The position numbers and the translations under genes were made by a program. Below, in pieces: positions 41,679 to 53,221 of a stretch of DNA of 64,000 bases (its first letter is position 1; every line of letters begins with the position of its first letter). The stretch covers positions 1,813,285 through 1,877,284 of the forward strand of contig NZ_KB912877.1 in the NCBI RefSeq assembly GCF_000383855.1, given 5' to 3'. Source of the stretch: Methylobacter marinus A45. GTDB taxonomy: Bacteria > Pseudomonadota > Gammaproteobacteria > Methylococcales > Methylomonadaceae. The notes under the pieces are model-generated. The model made no database searches, was not told the DNA's origin, and saw only the letters and a program-made list of their open reading frames with translations.

Positions 41679-44600
41679 TGGGCGGTCTGATTCGTTTTGC
41701 GCTGAGCCAGCGCATACTGATGCTGTTGGTCATAGCGCTGCTGGCGGGCGGCGGCTATTACGCGTTTAAAAACATTCCGATCGATGCCTTTCCGGAAGTC
41801 TCGCCGACTCAGGTCAAGGTCATCGTGAAAGCAGCCGGCATGACGCCGGAAGAGGTCGAAGCGCGCATTACCGCGCCGATCGAAGTCGAACTGTTGGGCA
41901 TTCCGCACCAGACCATGCTGCGCTCGATCGCCAAGTACGCGCTGACCGATATCACCATCGATTTCGAGGAGGGCACCGACATTTACTGGGCGCGCCAGCA
42001 GATCGCCGAGCGCCTGAACACGATGTGGGGCGACCTGCCCGAGGGCGTGGAAGGCGGCATTGCGCCGATGACGACGCCGCTCGGCGAAATGTTCATGTTT
42101 ACGATCGAAGGCGGCGACCTCAGCCTGACGGAGCGGCGCACGCTGCTGGACTGGGTCATTCGCCCGGCCGTGCGCACCGTGCCCGGCGTGGCCGATGTCA
42201 ATTCGCTGGGCGGGCTGGTCAGAAGCTTTGAGGTGGTGCCGGACAATATGCGCCTGGCCGCGCGCGGCATCACTATCGACCAGCTGGTGGAGTCGCTGCA
42301 AAGCAATAACCGCAACGACGGCGCGGGGCGCCTGACCGAGGGCGAGGAAGCGCTGATCGTGCGCGCCGAAGGCCGCATCAAAACCCTGGACGACGTCGCG
42401 GCCATCGTCGTCGATAACAAGGACGGCGCGCCGATCAAGGTCAGCGATGTCGCCGACATCAGGATCGGCGCCCTGACCCGCTACGGCGCGGTCAGCAAGA
42501 ACGGCAAGGGTGAAGCCGTCACCGGCCTGGTGCTGAGCCTGCGCGGCGCCAATGCGCGCCAGACCATCGAGGGCATACAGGCAAAAATGGACGAACTGAA
42601 AGCCGGTTTTCCGCCCGGCGTCGAGGCCAAGGTGTTCTATAACCGCGGCAATCTGGTCGACAAGGCCGTCGACACGGTTCAGCATGCCTTGCAGGAAGCG
42701 ATCGTGCTGGTCGTGATTCTGCTGATCCTGTTTCTGGGCAACCTGCGCGCCGCGCTGACCGTCGCCCTGATCCTGCCGCTGGCGGCGCTCGTGACCTTCA
42801 TCCTGATGCAGCAGATGGGCATGTCGGCCAACCTGATGAGCCTCGGCGGATTGGCCATCGCCATCGGCATGCTCGTCGATGCGGCCGTGGTCGTGGTCGA
42901 AAACATCATCACGCACATGGCGCACGCGGAAAAAGCCCGGCGCCTGCCGCGCCTGCACGTAATCTACCGCGCCACACGCGAAGTGGCCGTGCCCGTGACC
43001 TCGGGCATCCTGATCATCATCATCGTATTCCTGCCGCTGCTGACCCTGCAGGGGCTGGAAGGCAAGCTGTTCACGCCGGTGGCGCTGACCATCGTGTTCG
43101 CGCTCGGCGGCTCATTGCTGCTGTCCCTGTCGGTGATTCCGGTGCTGGCTTCCTATCTGCTGAAGCAAGTGTCCCACGAGGAACCCTGGCTGCCCCGGCA
43201 GTTGCTGAAGCTGTATCAGCCGGCCTTGCTGTGGGGCTTTTCGAACAGTAAAAAAGTCTTTATCGGTGCCGGCGTCTTGCTGATCGCCACGGCGGCGGCC
43301 TTCACGCAGATCGGCAGCACCTTCATGCCGACCATGGATGAAGGCGACATTATCGTACAGCTGGAAAAACTGCCGTCGATCACGCTGGAGCAATCGGTGG
43401 CGCTGGACCTGCAGGTGCAGAAAAATCTGCTTCGGAACATTCCGGAAATCACCGATGCGGTCTCGCGCGTCGGCACCGATGAGCTGGGCCTGGACCCGAT
43501 GAGCCTGAACGATACCGATACCTTCCTGATCCTGAAGCCCAAGGATGAATGGCGCATGGACAGCAAGGAGCAACTGATCGAGGAAATCCGGCAGGTCATG
43601 GGCACCACGCCGGGCATCGCCTTCAAGTTCACGCAGCCGATCGAGATGCGCGTATCGGAAATGCTGACCGGCACGCGCGGCGATGTCGCGGTCAAGCTGT
43701 TCGGCACAGATCTGGATGTGCTGAACGAGAAAGCGGCGCAGATCGCCGGCGTCCTGAGAAACATCAAAGGCGCCAGCGATGTGTTCACGAAGCAGAACGA
43801 GGGCATGCAGTTTCTGCAGCTGACGATCGACAAAACGGCGGCCGGCCGCCTGGGCCTGGACAGCGACGGCATCGAGAGACTATTGCGCGCGCAGATCGAG
43901 GGACTGAAACTGGGCATCGTGCAGGAAGGCATCAGGCGCACGCCGCTGATTGTCCGCGGCGGCAGCGATACGGCCAGCTTTGAAAACCTGCAGATAACGT
44001 TGCCCGACGGCGGCCATGTGCCGATCACGACCGTCGCGCGCCTGGAGAAAGTCGAGGGCGTGGTGTCGGTGGAACGCGAGCACGGCCAGCGTTTCGTCGT
44101 GATCAGCAGCAACGTGCTGGACCGTGACCTGGTCGGTTTTGTCGACGAAGCGCGTCAGACCGTCAGGGACAAGGTCGATCTGCCGACCGGCTATTTCGTC
44201 GAATTCGGCGGCCAGTTCGAGAATCAGCAGCGCGCGGCCGCGACGCTGTCCCTCGTGATCCCGGTGTCGCTGGGCCTGATCTTTCTGCTGCTGTTTTCGA
44301 CCTTCGGCTCGGTGCGCCAGGCCACGCTGGTCCTGTCGAACATTCCGCTGGCCATGATCGGCGGCGTGTTCGCGCTGTGGCTGTCGGGCGAATACCTGTC
44401 GGTGCCGGCCTCGGTCGGCTTTATCGCCCTGCTTGGCATCGCGGTGCTGAACGGCGTGGTCATGGTCAGCTATTTCAACCAGCTGCGCACGACCGGCATG
44501 GCCATGGCGCAGGTCGTGGTCGTCGGCTCCATGCGGCGCTTGCGGCCCGTGCTGATGACGGCCAGCATCGCGGCCTTCGGCCTGATTCCGCTGCTGTTCG

Positions 44601-44773
44601 CGACCGGCCCGGGCTCCGAGATTCAGCGTCCGCTGGCCATCGTCGTGATCGGCGGACTGGTCTCGTCCACGTTCCTGACGCTGTTTCTGCTGCCTATTTT
44701 GTTTAAATTGTTCGGTCAGTCGCCTGAGCCGCGCGCTGAGACAGAGCCAATGGCCGATGGAGTCAAACCATGA
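41678..44773 (+). CDS. Heavy-metal RND efflux pump (CzcA/CusA family)
   Basis: This 1031-residue inner-membrane transporter has twelve predicted helices with two large periplasmic domains. The helix-4 motif GGLAIAIGMLVDAAVVVVEN carries the proton-relay aspartate of metal-type (HME) RND pumps. It exports divalent or monovalent metal ions using the proton gradient. The metal is uncertain: the helix-4 motif is neither the classical CzcA nor CusA form. Its start codon follows the adaptor stop with a 1-nt overlap. Confidence 0.93.
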   Translation: MGGLIRFALSQRILMLLVIALLAGGGYYAFKNIPIDAFPEVSPTQVKVIVKAAGMTPEEVEARITAPIEVELLGIPHQTMLRSIAKYALTDITIDFEEGTDIYWARQQIAERLNTMWGDLPEGVEGGIAPMTTPLGEMFMFTIEGGDLSLTERRTLLDWVIRPAVRTVPGVADVNSLGGLVRSFEVVPDNMRLAARGITIDQLVESLQSNNRNDGAGRLTEGEEALIVRAEGRIKTLDDVAAIVVDNKDGAPIKVSDVADIRIGALTRYGAVSKNGKGEAVTGLVLSLRGANARQTIEGIQAKMDELKAGFPPGVEAKVFYNRGNLVDKAVDTVQHALQEAIVLVVILLILFLGNLRAALTVALILPLAALVTFILMQQMGMSANLMSLGGLAIAIGMLVDAAVVVVENIITHMAHAEKARRLPRLHVIYRATREVAVPVTSGILIIIIVFLPLLTLQGLEGKLFTPVALTIVFALGGSLLLSLSVIPVLASYLLKQVSHEEPWLPRQLLKLYQPALLWGFSNSKKVFIGAGVLLIATAAAFTQIGSTFMPTMDEGDIIVQLEKLPSITLEQSVALDLQVQKNLLRNIPEITDAVSRVGTDELGLDPMSLNDTDTFLILKPKDEWRMDSKEQLIEEIRQVMGTTPGIAFKFTQPIEMRVSEMLTGTRGDVAVKLFGTDLDVLNEKAAQIAGVLRNIKGASDVFTKQNEGMQFLQLTIDKTAAGRLGLDSDGIERLLRAQIEGLKLGIVQEGIRRTPLIVRGGSDTASFENLQITLPDGGHVPITTVARLEKVEGVVSVEREHGQRFVVISSNVLDRDLVGFVDEARQTVRDKVDLPTGYFVEFGGQFENQQRAAATLSLVIPVSLGLIFLLLFSTFGSVRQATLVLSNIPLAMIGGVFALWLSGEYLSVPASVGFIALLGIAVLNGVVMVSYFNQLRTTGMAMAQVVVVGSMRRLRPVLMTASIAAFGLIPLLFATGPGSEIQRPLAIVVIGGLVSSTFLTLFLLPILFKLFGQSPEPRAETEPMADGVKP

Positions 44774-45078
44774 GCAACGATAAAGAATACCTGGTGACCC
44801 TGAATGTGCCGCCCGGCCTGGAAGAGGCGGTTGTCGATAACTTGCTGGTACTGGAGTCGGAACACGGCTTCAGCAGTTACATTGTCAACTCGCATGACCA
44901 TAAAAACGAGGGCCTGTCGCTGCTTGAGCAGGTCACGGGCCGGCAGAAAAAAATCCGCTTTCAACTGTATATGCCCGCGCAGGGACTGCCGGTCTTGCTG
45001 GAACAGTTAAGGCAGGAGTTTTCCGGCTCGGGTATCCATTACCGGGTGACGCCGGTCATCGATAGCGGCACTATCTAG
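44770..45078 (+). CDS. DUF3240-family protein
   Basis: This 102-residue ferredoxin-like-fold protein (MSNDKEYLVTLNVPPGLEEA, FSSYIVNSHDHKNEGLSLLE) belongs to DUF3240, a PII-like group found at the end of heavy-metal RND operons. It overlaps the pump gene by 4 nt and is surely cotranscribed. It may sense metal or regulate the pump; this is inferred from context. Confidence 0.88.
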   Translation: MSNDKEYLVTLNVPPGLEEAVVDNLLVLESEHGFSSYIVNSHDHKNEGLSLLEQVTGRQKKIRFQLYMPAQGLPVLLEQLRQEFSGSGIHYRVTPVIDSGTI

Positions 45079-45165
45079 GCAGTAGTACAGGCAAACCGAC
45101 AAGCCTGGCTATCGGCATCTTGTGATTGAACAAACTGAACGTTATTATCTGCTGTTAAAAGTTGC

Positions 45166-45197
45166 GTGCGGGCCGGTTTTATCAACCCGGCCCGCAC
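45166..45197. other. Strong hairpin after the efflux operon
   Basis: GTGCGGGCCGG and CCGGCCCGCAC form a perfect 11-bp stem with a 10-nt loop, 87 bp after the DUF3240 gene. No T run follows on the plus strand, so it is only a possible terminator. Confidence 0.5.
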
Positions 45198-45269
45198 GTG
45201 CAGATATCGGTAATTGCGACACATACCGGATGCCAGACAGTATCTACCCAATAATAAGAAATTCAGGTA

Positions 45270-45689
45270 ATGATCATTATTTTAAAAAACATACCGGCCA
45301 ATACCAGAAAGAAGGAAATAGAAGATTTTATCCGGCCGATTATCAAAGGCGGTTTTTTCAGCAGAAGCGGCAGAATAGAATCCATTCGGATTAAGGGACA
45401 AAGAGATACCCGGTTCAATACCCTTGAATTCCATGCCCTGGTACGAGTCGTGCCGGATGCCGTGGCAATGAAAGTCGTAAAAAAACTCAACCGGAAGCTA
45501 TTCAAGGGCAAGCATACCGCCGTCAATGAATTTCAATATCGAAACTGGCGCAACGACCGCAGAACCGACACGCGACAGCCGGCCAGTGACAGACGCCTCG
45601 CGGACCGCAGGCGCGCTCATCTGGAAGTGATTGAGGATGTTTCAGAAAGGTTCAGCAGCAAAAAAAGTTTTCACCGGAAGCATGAATAA
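45270..45689 (+). CDS. RRM-type RNA-binding protein
   Basis: This 139-residue protein has an RRM fold in its first 90 residues: MIIILKNIPANTRKKEIEDF corresponds to the RNP2 side and the strand RVVPDAVAMKVVKKLNRKLF to the second half. A basic Arg/Asp-rich tail (RNWRNDRRTDTRQPASDRRL) follows. Short RRM proteins of methanotrophs and cyanobacteria bind RNA during cold or stress responses. It stands alone. Confidence 0.8.
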   Translation: MIIILKNIPANTRKKEIEDFIRPIIKGGFFSRSGRIESIRIKGQRDTRFNTLEFHALVRVVPDAVAMKVVKKLNRKLFKGKHTAVNEFQYRNWRNDRRTDTRQPASDRRLADRRRAHLEVIEDVSERFSSKKSFHRKHE

Positions 45690-46103
45690 GCCTTACCGGC
45701 CTTACCGGCCTTTTCGTGCCGCTTCTTGGTTGCCCGGTTAGTGTCGCATTGCAGACCATCATAAGAGAGGCGGATAGAAACCGATGAAATATTCCTGAGT
45801 TTATTGCCTAAAATCTGGTTATCATGGAAGATACAGTCACTTTTGGATTTTCGGCTAGTACTCAGTCATTCTTGTTCTGACGATTAAAGTTTGCAGAGTA
45901 TTCATAGTGCGAATACCCTGAAGGGCATAAATAAATTCGCACCTACAATTTAACCGCCATAATTAAATGGACTGACTACTAGGCGAGCTCAGCGGGGATG
46001 GGCTTGAAGGAAATGACCATTACCGATTGGCACTCTGGGCCGCCCGATTTTCGCCAATCACTGTCCTAAAATAATACCGGGGCGAAAATGATGGCTAACC
46101 TGA
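45690..46103. other. Intergenic region with an empty intron-type site
   Basis: No gene was seen. CTTGTTCTGACGA and GCAGAGTATTCAT at 45871-45905 match the DNA just before the group II intron remnant at 36593, so this looks like a related repeat without the intron. Confidence 0.5.
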
Positions 46104-46256
46104 ATATTTCACCACGAAGGACACGAAGTACACGAAGGCTTTTCAATTCAAATACTTAGAAATATTTCATGATGAGCTTATGAAGTTATCGGTGATAAAT
46201 GATAACACCATGATTTTCTTCGTGTTCTTCGTGTTCTCTGTGGTTTCATGAAATAT
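46104..46256. repeat. CACGAAG-type MITE-like element
   Basis: Ends ATATTTCA and TGAAATAT are inverted. Inside, CCACGAAGGACACGAAG and CTTCGTGTTCTTCGTG are the family arms. It carries no gene and ends a few bases before the attC cassette. Confidence 0.65.
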
Positions 46257-46260
46257 CCGG

Positions 46261-46364
46261 GCTAACCATCGGCTCCAGGCGACCCGCGAAAGCGGCGCGG
46301 GTTCAGTGGTCTTTTTCGCGCCCGGTACGCCGCTTTTGGAGTCGACTGATTTAAGACGTTAGCT
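46261..46364. other. attC site before the isolated cassette
   Basis: Cores GCTAACC (46261-46267) and GTTAGCT (46358-46364) enclose AAAGCGGCG and CGCCGCTTTT, and CTCCA and TGGAG, as pairing arms. Confidence 0.7.
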
Positions 46365-46380
46365 ATCAAAAGGACACGTC

Positions 46381-46665
46381 ATGAACTGGCTTGAGAGGTC
46401 GGAAGCGGAAATCTTGGCAATTGCCAATCCCATAATGGACAACCTTATGCAAGCCTCGACCGACATCGACCACGAACGGCACGTTAGGGATTTTACCGAG
46501 CAATTAAAGGCAATTGTCACAAAAGAGAATCTAGCAGCTCAGCGCAAGGAATACCAAGCCAAACTTGGTAACTTTTCGGAAAGAGAGTTCGTTGCAGTGT
46601 ATAGAAAAGAAACGGTTGCTGCCGTCTTCTGGAAACAAAAGTATACAAAGCCCAAGAGCACATAG
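46381..46665 (+). CDS. Isolated cassette hypothetical protein, 94 aa
   Basis: This small soluble helical protein (MNWLERSEAEILAIANPIMD, EREFVAVYRKETVAAVFWKQ) is charged and without membrane segments. It starts 17 nt after an attC core and is followed by another attC at 46722-46816, so it is a single integron cassette. AT-rich codons distinguish it from its neighbours. It faintly resembles SnoaL/NTF2-like or KTSC small proteins, but I cannot assign it. Confidence 0.7.
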   Translation: MNWLERSEAEILAIANPIMDNLMQASTDIDHERHVRDFTEQLKAIVTKENLAAQRKEYQAKLGNFSEREFVAVYRKETVAAVFWKQKYTKPKST

Positions 46666-46721
46666 CGTTTCTTCGTTTCATCAGCATCAATGGGAAAATC
46701 TTAGTGCAAAACGTGTCTGTA

Positions 46722-46816
46722 ACTTAACAAGAGCTAGCTATGCCATCAACTCGGTCAGTGAAAAGCGGCGCCTTCGTCATGTCGCTTTTCACTGCCGCTT
46801 ATTTTGAATGTTAGAT
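46722..46816. other. attC site after the isolated cassette
   Basis: Cores ACTTAAC (46722-46728) and GTTAGAT (46810-46816) flank strong arms CAGTGAAAAGCG and CGCTTTTCACTG. Confidence 0.8.
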
Positions 46817-46974
46817 TGACTAAAGGAGGCATCATGCATCGACTATGATTTAGGCATTTGTCACAAAGTGCTTTTGGCTTTCGCCACGTGAATCACGGTT
46901 ACGCTCGGAACATTGTTCCCGTAACCTCAAGTACTCTCAACTATCTATCAATCTCAATACAGGAGAAATGTGCC

Positions 46975-48192
46975 ATGCGTAAGACGGCCATCATTTATGC
47001 GACAGCCCTTTGTCTGACCACCGCAACAGGGGCAGCGCAGGCGTTGACACCAATCGAGCAGTTGGGCAAAGACATCTTTTTTGATCCGAACCTGTCCTTC
47101 AACGCCAATCAAGCGTGTGCCGCGTGCCACTCGCCCGAGGTTGGCTGGACCGGACCTGACGCGGCTATTAACGCAACGGGGGGAGTGTATGAAGGGTCCA
47201 TACCAGGGCGCTTCGGCAACCGTAAACCGCCTAGCTCGGCTTATGCGACATTCAGCCCGACCCTGCATTATATGATGGAAAGGAGGGAAGCGCTCTTCAT
47301 CGGCGGCAACTTCTGGGACGGTCGCGCCACTGGCGAAAAACTGGGAAACCCCGCCGCCGACCAGGCACAAGGTCCATTCCTAAACCCTTTGGAACAGGCT
47401 TTGTCCGCGTCAGCCGATGTCGTTTCAGAGGTTTGTGGCAGTTCTTATGCCGACCTCTTTCAGCAAGTGTGGGGACCGGATGTCTGCGACCCGGACAAGG
47501 TGGCTGCCGCCTTTGACAACATCGCGCGCTCCATCGCTGCCTTCGAGGCATCGCCCGAATCCAATGCCTTTACCTCGAAATACGATTATTACCTTAAGGG
47601 TCTGGCCAGACTAACCAGGGAGGAGAGGAAAGGCCTGATCCTGTTCAAAACTAAAGGTAGGTGTGCGAACTGCCATGTTCTGGATCGGGGGCCCAACGGT
47701 GAGCCGCCTTTATTCACCGACTTTACCTATGAAAATCTGGGCGTGCCCCGGAATCCCGAGAACCCCTTCTACACCCAGACGGATTTCAACCCCTTGGGGG
47801 ACAGCTGGATCGACCTCGGTTTAGGAGGATTCCTGGCGAGCCGGGAAGATTACCAGCAATTTGCAGCAGCGAACGATGGCAAACAGAAGGTGCCCACGCT
47901 GCGTAACGTCGACAAGCGGCCGCATGAAGGGTTTGTCAAGGCCTATGGGCATAATGGTTATTTCAAGAGCTTGAAGGGGATTGTCCATTTCTACAACACG
48001 CGGGACGTCAAGCCTGTCTGTGCCGATCCGTTCACTACAGAAGCGGATGCGCTGGCTCAGAACTGCTGGCCGGCATCTGAGGTGCCCGAGAACGTGAATA
48101 TAAGGGAATTGGGTAACCTGCATCTCACAGAAGACCAGGAAGATGCGATTGTGACATTTCTGAAAACACTGTCCGATGGTTATCAACCCTAA
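46975..48192 (+). CDS. Dihaem cytochrome c peroxidase / MauG-family protein
   Basis: This 405-residue exported protein has a signal peptide (MRKTAIIYATALCLTTATGA) and two haem c sites, CAACH at residues 48-52 and CANCH at 230-234. The overall pattern (LGKDIFFDPNLSFNANQACA, GKQKVPTLRNVDKRPHEGFV) is that of the CcpA/MauG family, which reduces peroxide or modifies protein cofactors in the periplasm. The ATG at 46975 has AGGAGAA 7-8 nt upstream; the longer frame has no signal peptide at its start. It lies alone after the cassette. Confidence 0.88.
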   Translation: MRKTAIIYATALCLTTATGAAQALTPIEQLGKDIFFDPNLSFNANQACAACHSPEVGWTGPDAAINATGGVYEGSIPGRFGNRKPPSSAYATFSPTLHYMMERREALFIGGNFWDGRATGEKLGNPAADQAQGPFLNPLEQALSASADVVSEVCGSSYADLFQQVWGPDVCDPDKVAAAFDNIARSIAAFEASPESNAFTSKYDYYLKGLARLTREERKGLILFKTKGRCANCHVLDRGPNGEPPLFTDFTYENLGVPRNPENPFYTQTDFNPLGDSWIDLGLGGFLASREDYQQFAAANDGKQKVPTLRNVDKRPHEGFVKAYGHNGYFKSLKGIVHFYNTRDVKPVCADPFTTEADALAQNCWPASEVPENVNIRELGNLHLTEDQEDAIVTFLKTLSDGYQP

Positions 48193-48582
48193 CGCGGCAA
48201 TGGGTGTCGGGTCAGAGCGGTTCTTTTCATAACCGGCGGGAAAGAGGCTGGTTCGGTTAACAGCCTCAATGCCTGATTGCCGCATATCGCCCTTGGGACG
48301 ATATACGTATGGACAGCGCCTCGAACAGGAAACCCGGGCTGCCCCGGTTTCCGCTGGTGCACGGCATTGGGGGCATTCCAAGGTATACGCCTCCGTTGGC
48401 TTCGAACGGGAAGGCAAGACCCGCCGCTGGGTGCTTGCAACCTAGCGGGCAGCCGCCAATGGACTTCCCGCGGCCAGTTGCGGCGTCTTTGTCTGACTGA
48501 TGGAAAAGGACAAAAACTGACCCTTTATGGGGAGTTCCCAGCTTCCGTATGGGTTCACACGGAGGACCGTGGGAACCAGGGC
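48193..48582. other. Intergenic region, nothing recognised
   Basis: No gene with a convincing start or family pattern is visible on either strand; the open frames are GC-rich shadows. It ends at the left copy of the gmk-end repeat. Confidence 0.5.
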
Positions 48583-48705
48583 ATTTGCAACTAAAGCGAG
48601 TCCTGGGCGACGTCTGCAGGGCCTGCAATTTATATCTGCAGGGCTCTGCACCTACCCTGTCTCCCGGTTCATCGGGAAAGCAGCGCTTTTAACAGCGGCG
48701 CCAGC

Positions 48706-48729
<24 letters not shown>
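48583..48729. repeat. Left direct copy of the gmk 3' end
   Basis: From ATTTGCAACTAAAGCGAG to CTGCTGCCACTGCCTC, this repeats 53079-53221 in the same orientation with few changes. It includes the last roughly 20 codons of gmk and the DNA behind it. Confidence 0.85.
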
Positions 48730-50511
<1,782 letters not shown>

Positions 50512-51086
50512 GGGGACACACTTGCCTGTCAGGCTGAAGGGCTAATAGGCTATACGGTGGATGAGAAAATAGAGGAGTAGTAACAGATGCATCTGTCGCA
50601 AGACAGGGTAATGTTTTCAAAATCAATGTCCCATGCTCGGCTCAAAAGTAACAGGTCGTCTAAAAAATATATCCAAAGTCACAGTAACCGCCATATGGGA
50701 TCAGAAGTCTGCCCATGCTTGGGTAATTGTCTGCTGACAGTAGCGATCATGACACCAGTTTCACTATGCTGACTATCAGTAAAATTACATAGATATTAAA
50801 ATTCTGGCAGAGGTTTTCTCTAGTCGATTAATCGTGCTTGTTGGGCTATGACTGATTGCATGGTCTTGAGGGAGGCAATAGATGTTGTGCTTGACCAAAG
50901 GAATCGGGATGATGAATATCCGATATTGGCCGAACTTTGTCATTCGCGAAAGACCGAATTCGGCCCAGGATGTGTTCGAACCCGGCCGGCACGCCATAGC
51001 TCGGGGTAGGGTCGAAGACCACTGTGAGCATCTTTTCCAAAACGGTGTGCGCCATCGGCCAAGTCGAACGGTTTTGCTGAGTATGC
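50512..51086. other. Intergenic region inside the island, nothing recognised
   Basis: No credible gene was seen. Open frames here are short and lack ribosome sites. It lies between the broken kinase and dhaL, which are on the same strand. Confidence 0.5.
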
Positions 51087-51737
51087 TTATCGAGGGGCAT
51101 CCCTTTCTGTTACGAACTCCGTCATGAATTTTAGAATCAAGTATGTCGAGATGGCGCCCGGGTCGGCATGGCCCAGCGATCGTTCGCCGAGCGTTTTGGC
51201 CTTGCCGATAGAGGCCGTCATCTCCTTGGTTTTCTCCATGCCTTGTTCCGCCGCACCGGCAACGGCCGACAGGCTTTCGGAGAGCGGCGCTGAGCTCATG
51301 TCTTCGGATTTCATTGCAGCAGACTGGAGCGCATCCACCATTGTCTTGTCGCCGACCTTAGCCCCGCCACGCTGCTTGACCGCCTCCAGGCCATCAAGCA
51401 GCATGTGCGACAGGACGCGGGAATCCAGCGATGGGGCGTCTCCAAGGTTCTTGGCTCCACCGCTGAAAAAGGTGCCGAAGACCGCCCCCGCTGCGCCGCC
51501 CACTGACATGAGCAATGTCGTGCCAATGGTCTTGAGCAATTCGCCTACGGTATTGAAAGATTGTCCTTCCAGTTTTTCCGCTACCGCCCCGAAGCCCCTG
51601 GCCATGCCCACCCCATGGTCGCCGTCGCCTATGGCCTTGTCGGCTTGGGTGAGAAGGTCTTTGCTCTCCACCATCCTCTGAGATACATACAGGAACATCT
51701 TCCGGACATCCTGTGCGCTCAGTTCCAAGATTGCCAT
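51087..51737 (-). CDS. dhaL: Dihydroxyacetone kinase subunit DhaL
   Basis: This 216-residue nucleotide-binding subunit has the magnesium-ligand motif GDGDHGVGMARGF, MSVGGAAGAVFGTFFSGGAK and the C-terminal GERSLGHADPGAIS. DhaL transfers phosphate to dihydroxyacetone bound on DhaK. It follows dhaK by 4 bp. A dhaM phosphotransferase gene is not in the window, so whether it uses ATP or a phosphotransferase donor cannot be told. Confidence 0.92.
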   Translation of the reverse strand: MAILELSAQDVRKMFLYVSQRMVESKDLLTQADKAIGDGDHGVGMARGFGAVAEKLEGQSFNTVGELLKTIGTTLLMSVGGAAGAVFGTFFSGGAKNLGDAPSLDSRVLSHMLLDGLEAVKQRGGAKVGDKTMVDALQSAAMKSEDMSSAPLSESLSAVAGAAEQGMEKTKEMTASIGKAKTLGERSLGHADPGAISTYLILKFMTEFVTERDAPR

Positions 51738-51741
51738 GGGA

Positions 51742-52746
51742 TCAAGCCTTCACCAATGCAAGCGATTGCGCGGGCATGTCGTAGTAGGACTTGAGCTCAT
51801 TGTCCAGTCTCATCAGTGTGATGGAGAACCCCGCCATCTCTTGCGACGTGCAGTAGCTACCAATGAGCGTGTCGTGAACACTGATCCCTTTGTCCCTCAG
51901 AATCTGCTGTGCCTTGCGATTCGCTAGCAAGAGCTCCATCATCGTCGACGCGCCCAGGTTGTTGATCAGCAGGCAGACCTCATAGCCGCTTTCGAACGGG
52001 AGGTCGGACAGAATCCTGTGCATCATCTTCTCGACCAGCGCATCGGCGGTAAGCATCTTTTCCCGCGACACGCCTGCTTCACCGTGGAGTCCCATACCGA
52101 TCTCGATTTCATCATCGGGAAGTTCAAATGTGGGTTCGCCGGTCTCCGGCAGCGACCCGGCGGATAAGGCAATACCCATGGATCGGGTGTTGTCGCGAGC
52201 CTTGCTGGCAATGCGGGATACCTCGTGCAGGTCGTTTTCCTGTGCCGAAACGGCACCTGCGATCTTGATGACAAACAGGTCGCCGGCAATTCCTCGGCGG
52301 TCTTCCATTCGCTCCAGTGGAGCAGAGGCCACATCGTCCCAGACCCGAACGGTTTGGGTCGCAATGCCTTCCTCGGCAGCCAGTTCAGCAGCCATGTCGA
52401 AATTCATATTGTCGCCAGCGTAATTGCCGTAGAGGTAGAGTACCCCCTTCCCCTGGTTCAGCGCTTTAGTGGCGCTGAGAATGATGTCCGGCGACGGGGC
52501 CGCGAACACATTGCCGCAAGCGGCACCGTCGGCCATGTTCCTGCCGATAAAACCTGCGAAGAGGGGTTCATGTCCGCTGCCGCCGCCGACCAATAGGCCG
52601 ACCTTGTCCTTGGGTAGCTTCGACTTCACAACGGCATTCACACCGTCCAACTTTCTGACCTGCCCATGGTATGCGTCAACTAATCCTTCGAGGAGTTCCG
52701 GAACCACGTTCTTCGGATCGTTGAGAATTTTCTTGGTCTTGTTCAT
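51742..52746 (-). CDS. dhaK: Dihydroxyacetone kinase subunit DhaK
   Basis: This 334-residue substrate-binding subunit has GGGSGHEP (His59) and the histidine that binds dihydroxyacetone covalently in GMGLHGEAG (His221). The ATG at 52746 has AAAGG 8 nt upstream; the frame is open to 52932 but the extra residues do not match DhaK. It forms a two-gene unit with dhaL in an island flanked by copies of the gmk 3' end. In a C1 organism it may rescue dihydroxyacetone from sugar-phosphate metabolism. Confidence 0.93.
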   Translation of the reverse strand: MNKTKKILNDPKNVVPELLEGLVDAYHGQVRKLDGVNAVVKSKLPKDKVGLLVGGGSGHEPLFAGFIGRNMADGAACGNVFAAPSPDIILSATKALNQGKGVLYLYGNYAGDNMNFDMAAELAAEEGIATQTVRVWDDVASAPLERMEDRRGIAGDLFVIKIAGAVSAQENDLHEVSRIASKARDNTRSMGIALSAGSLPETGEPTFELPDDEIEIGMGLHGEAGVSREKMLTADALVEKMMHRILSDLPFESGYEVCLLINNLGASTMMELLLANRKAQQILRDKGISVHDTLIGSYCTSQEMAGFSITLMRLDNELKSYYDMPAQSLALVKA

Positions 52747-53078
52747 GCAGGCGCCTTTCTTTGTGTCCTGGGAGACCGACTCTATTGCACATCCAATCAG
52801 CATTTCCATGCCAAGGCAATATAGGCGTTGATCCACGATATCCATTAACCGTACATATCTCGATTCAAGTACACAATATGTACGAATACCCATATGTACT
52901 GACTCGAAAGATAGGCGGATATGAAATTCCAATGCCCATTCACTTCTCTACACACGCAAACAAGCATAAAGATGACCGACCTCTCACTATCCGCTTCTGG
53001 CCGACTACGGCAGGTCATCTAACCGTAAATTTACTAATTTCCAATCGCTGCTTTCATTGGAATAGTCTGTTTTTTCAT
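52747..53078. other. Intergenic region upstream of dhaK
   Basis: Apart from the ATATGTAC repeats described separately, I see no gene. It reaches the right copy of the gmk-end repeat. Confidence 0.5.
52850..52899. promoter_or_regulatory. CGTACATAT inverted repeat before dhaK
   Basis: CGTACATAT (52850-52858) and ATATGTACG (52876-52884) are inverted with 17 bp between them, and a third ATATGTAC lies at 52892-52899. They lie 105-155 bp upstream of dhaK and are a candidate regulator site; the regulator is unknown. Confidence 0.45.
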
Positions 53079-53221
53079 ATTTGCAACTAAAGCGAGCCCT
53101 GTGCGACGTCTGCAGGGCCTGCAATTATCTGCAAGCTCTGCACCTACCCTGCCTTCAGGTTCATCGGGAAAGCAGCGCTTTTAACAGCGGCGCCAGCTTA
53201 TGCTGCTGCCGCTGCCTCGTT
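53079..53221. repeat. Right direct copy of the gmk 3' end
   Basis: This is the copy that contains the true end of gmk. The match with 48583-48729 begins at ATTTGCAACTAAAGCGAG and runs about 60 nt into the gene. Confidence 0.85.

Noticed and set aside
48266-48628. Overlapping frames after the peroxidase gene
   Set aside because: Several short frames on both strands overlap each other without start signals or family patterns.
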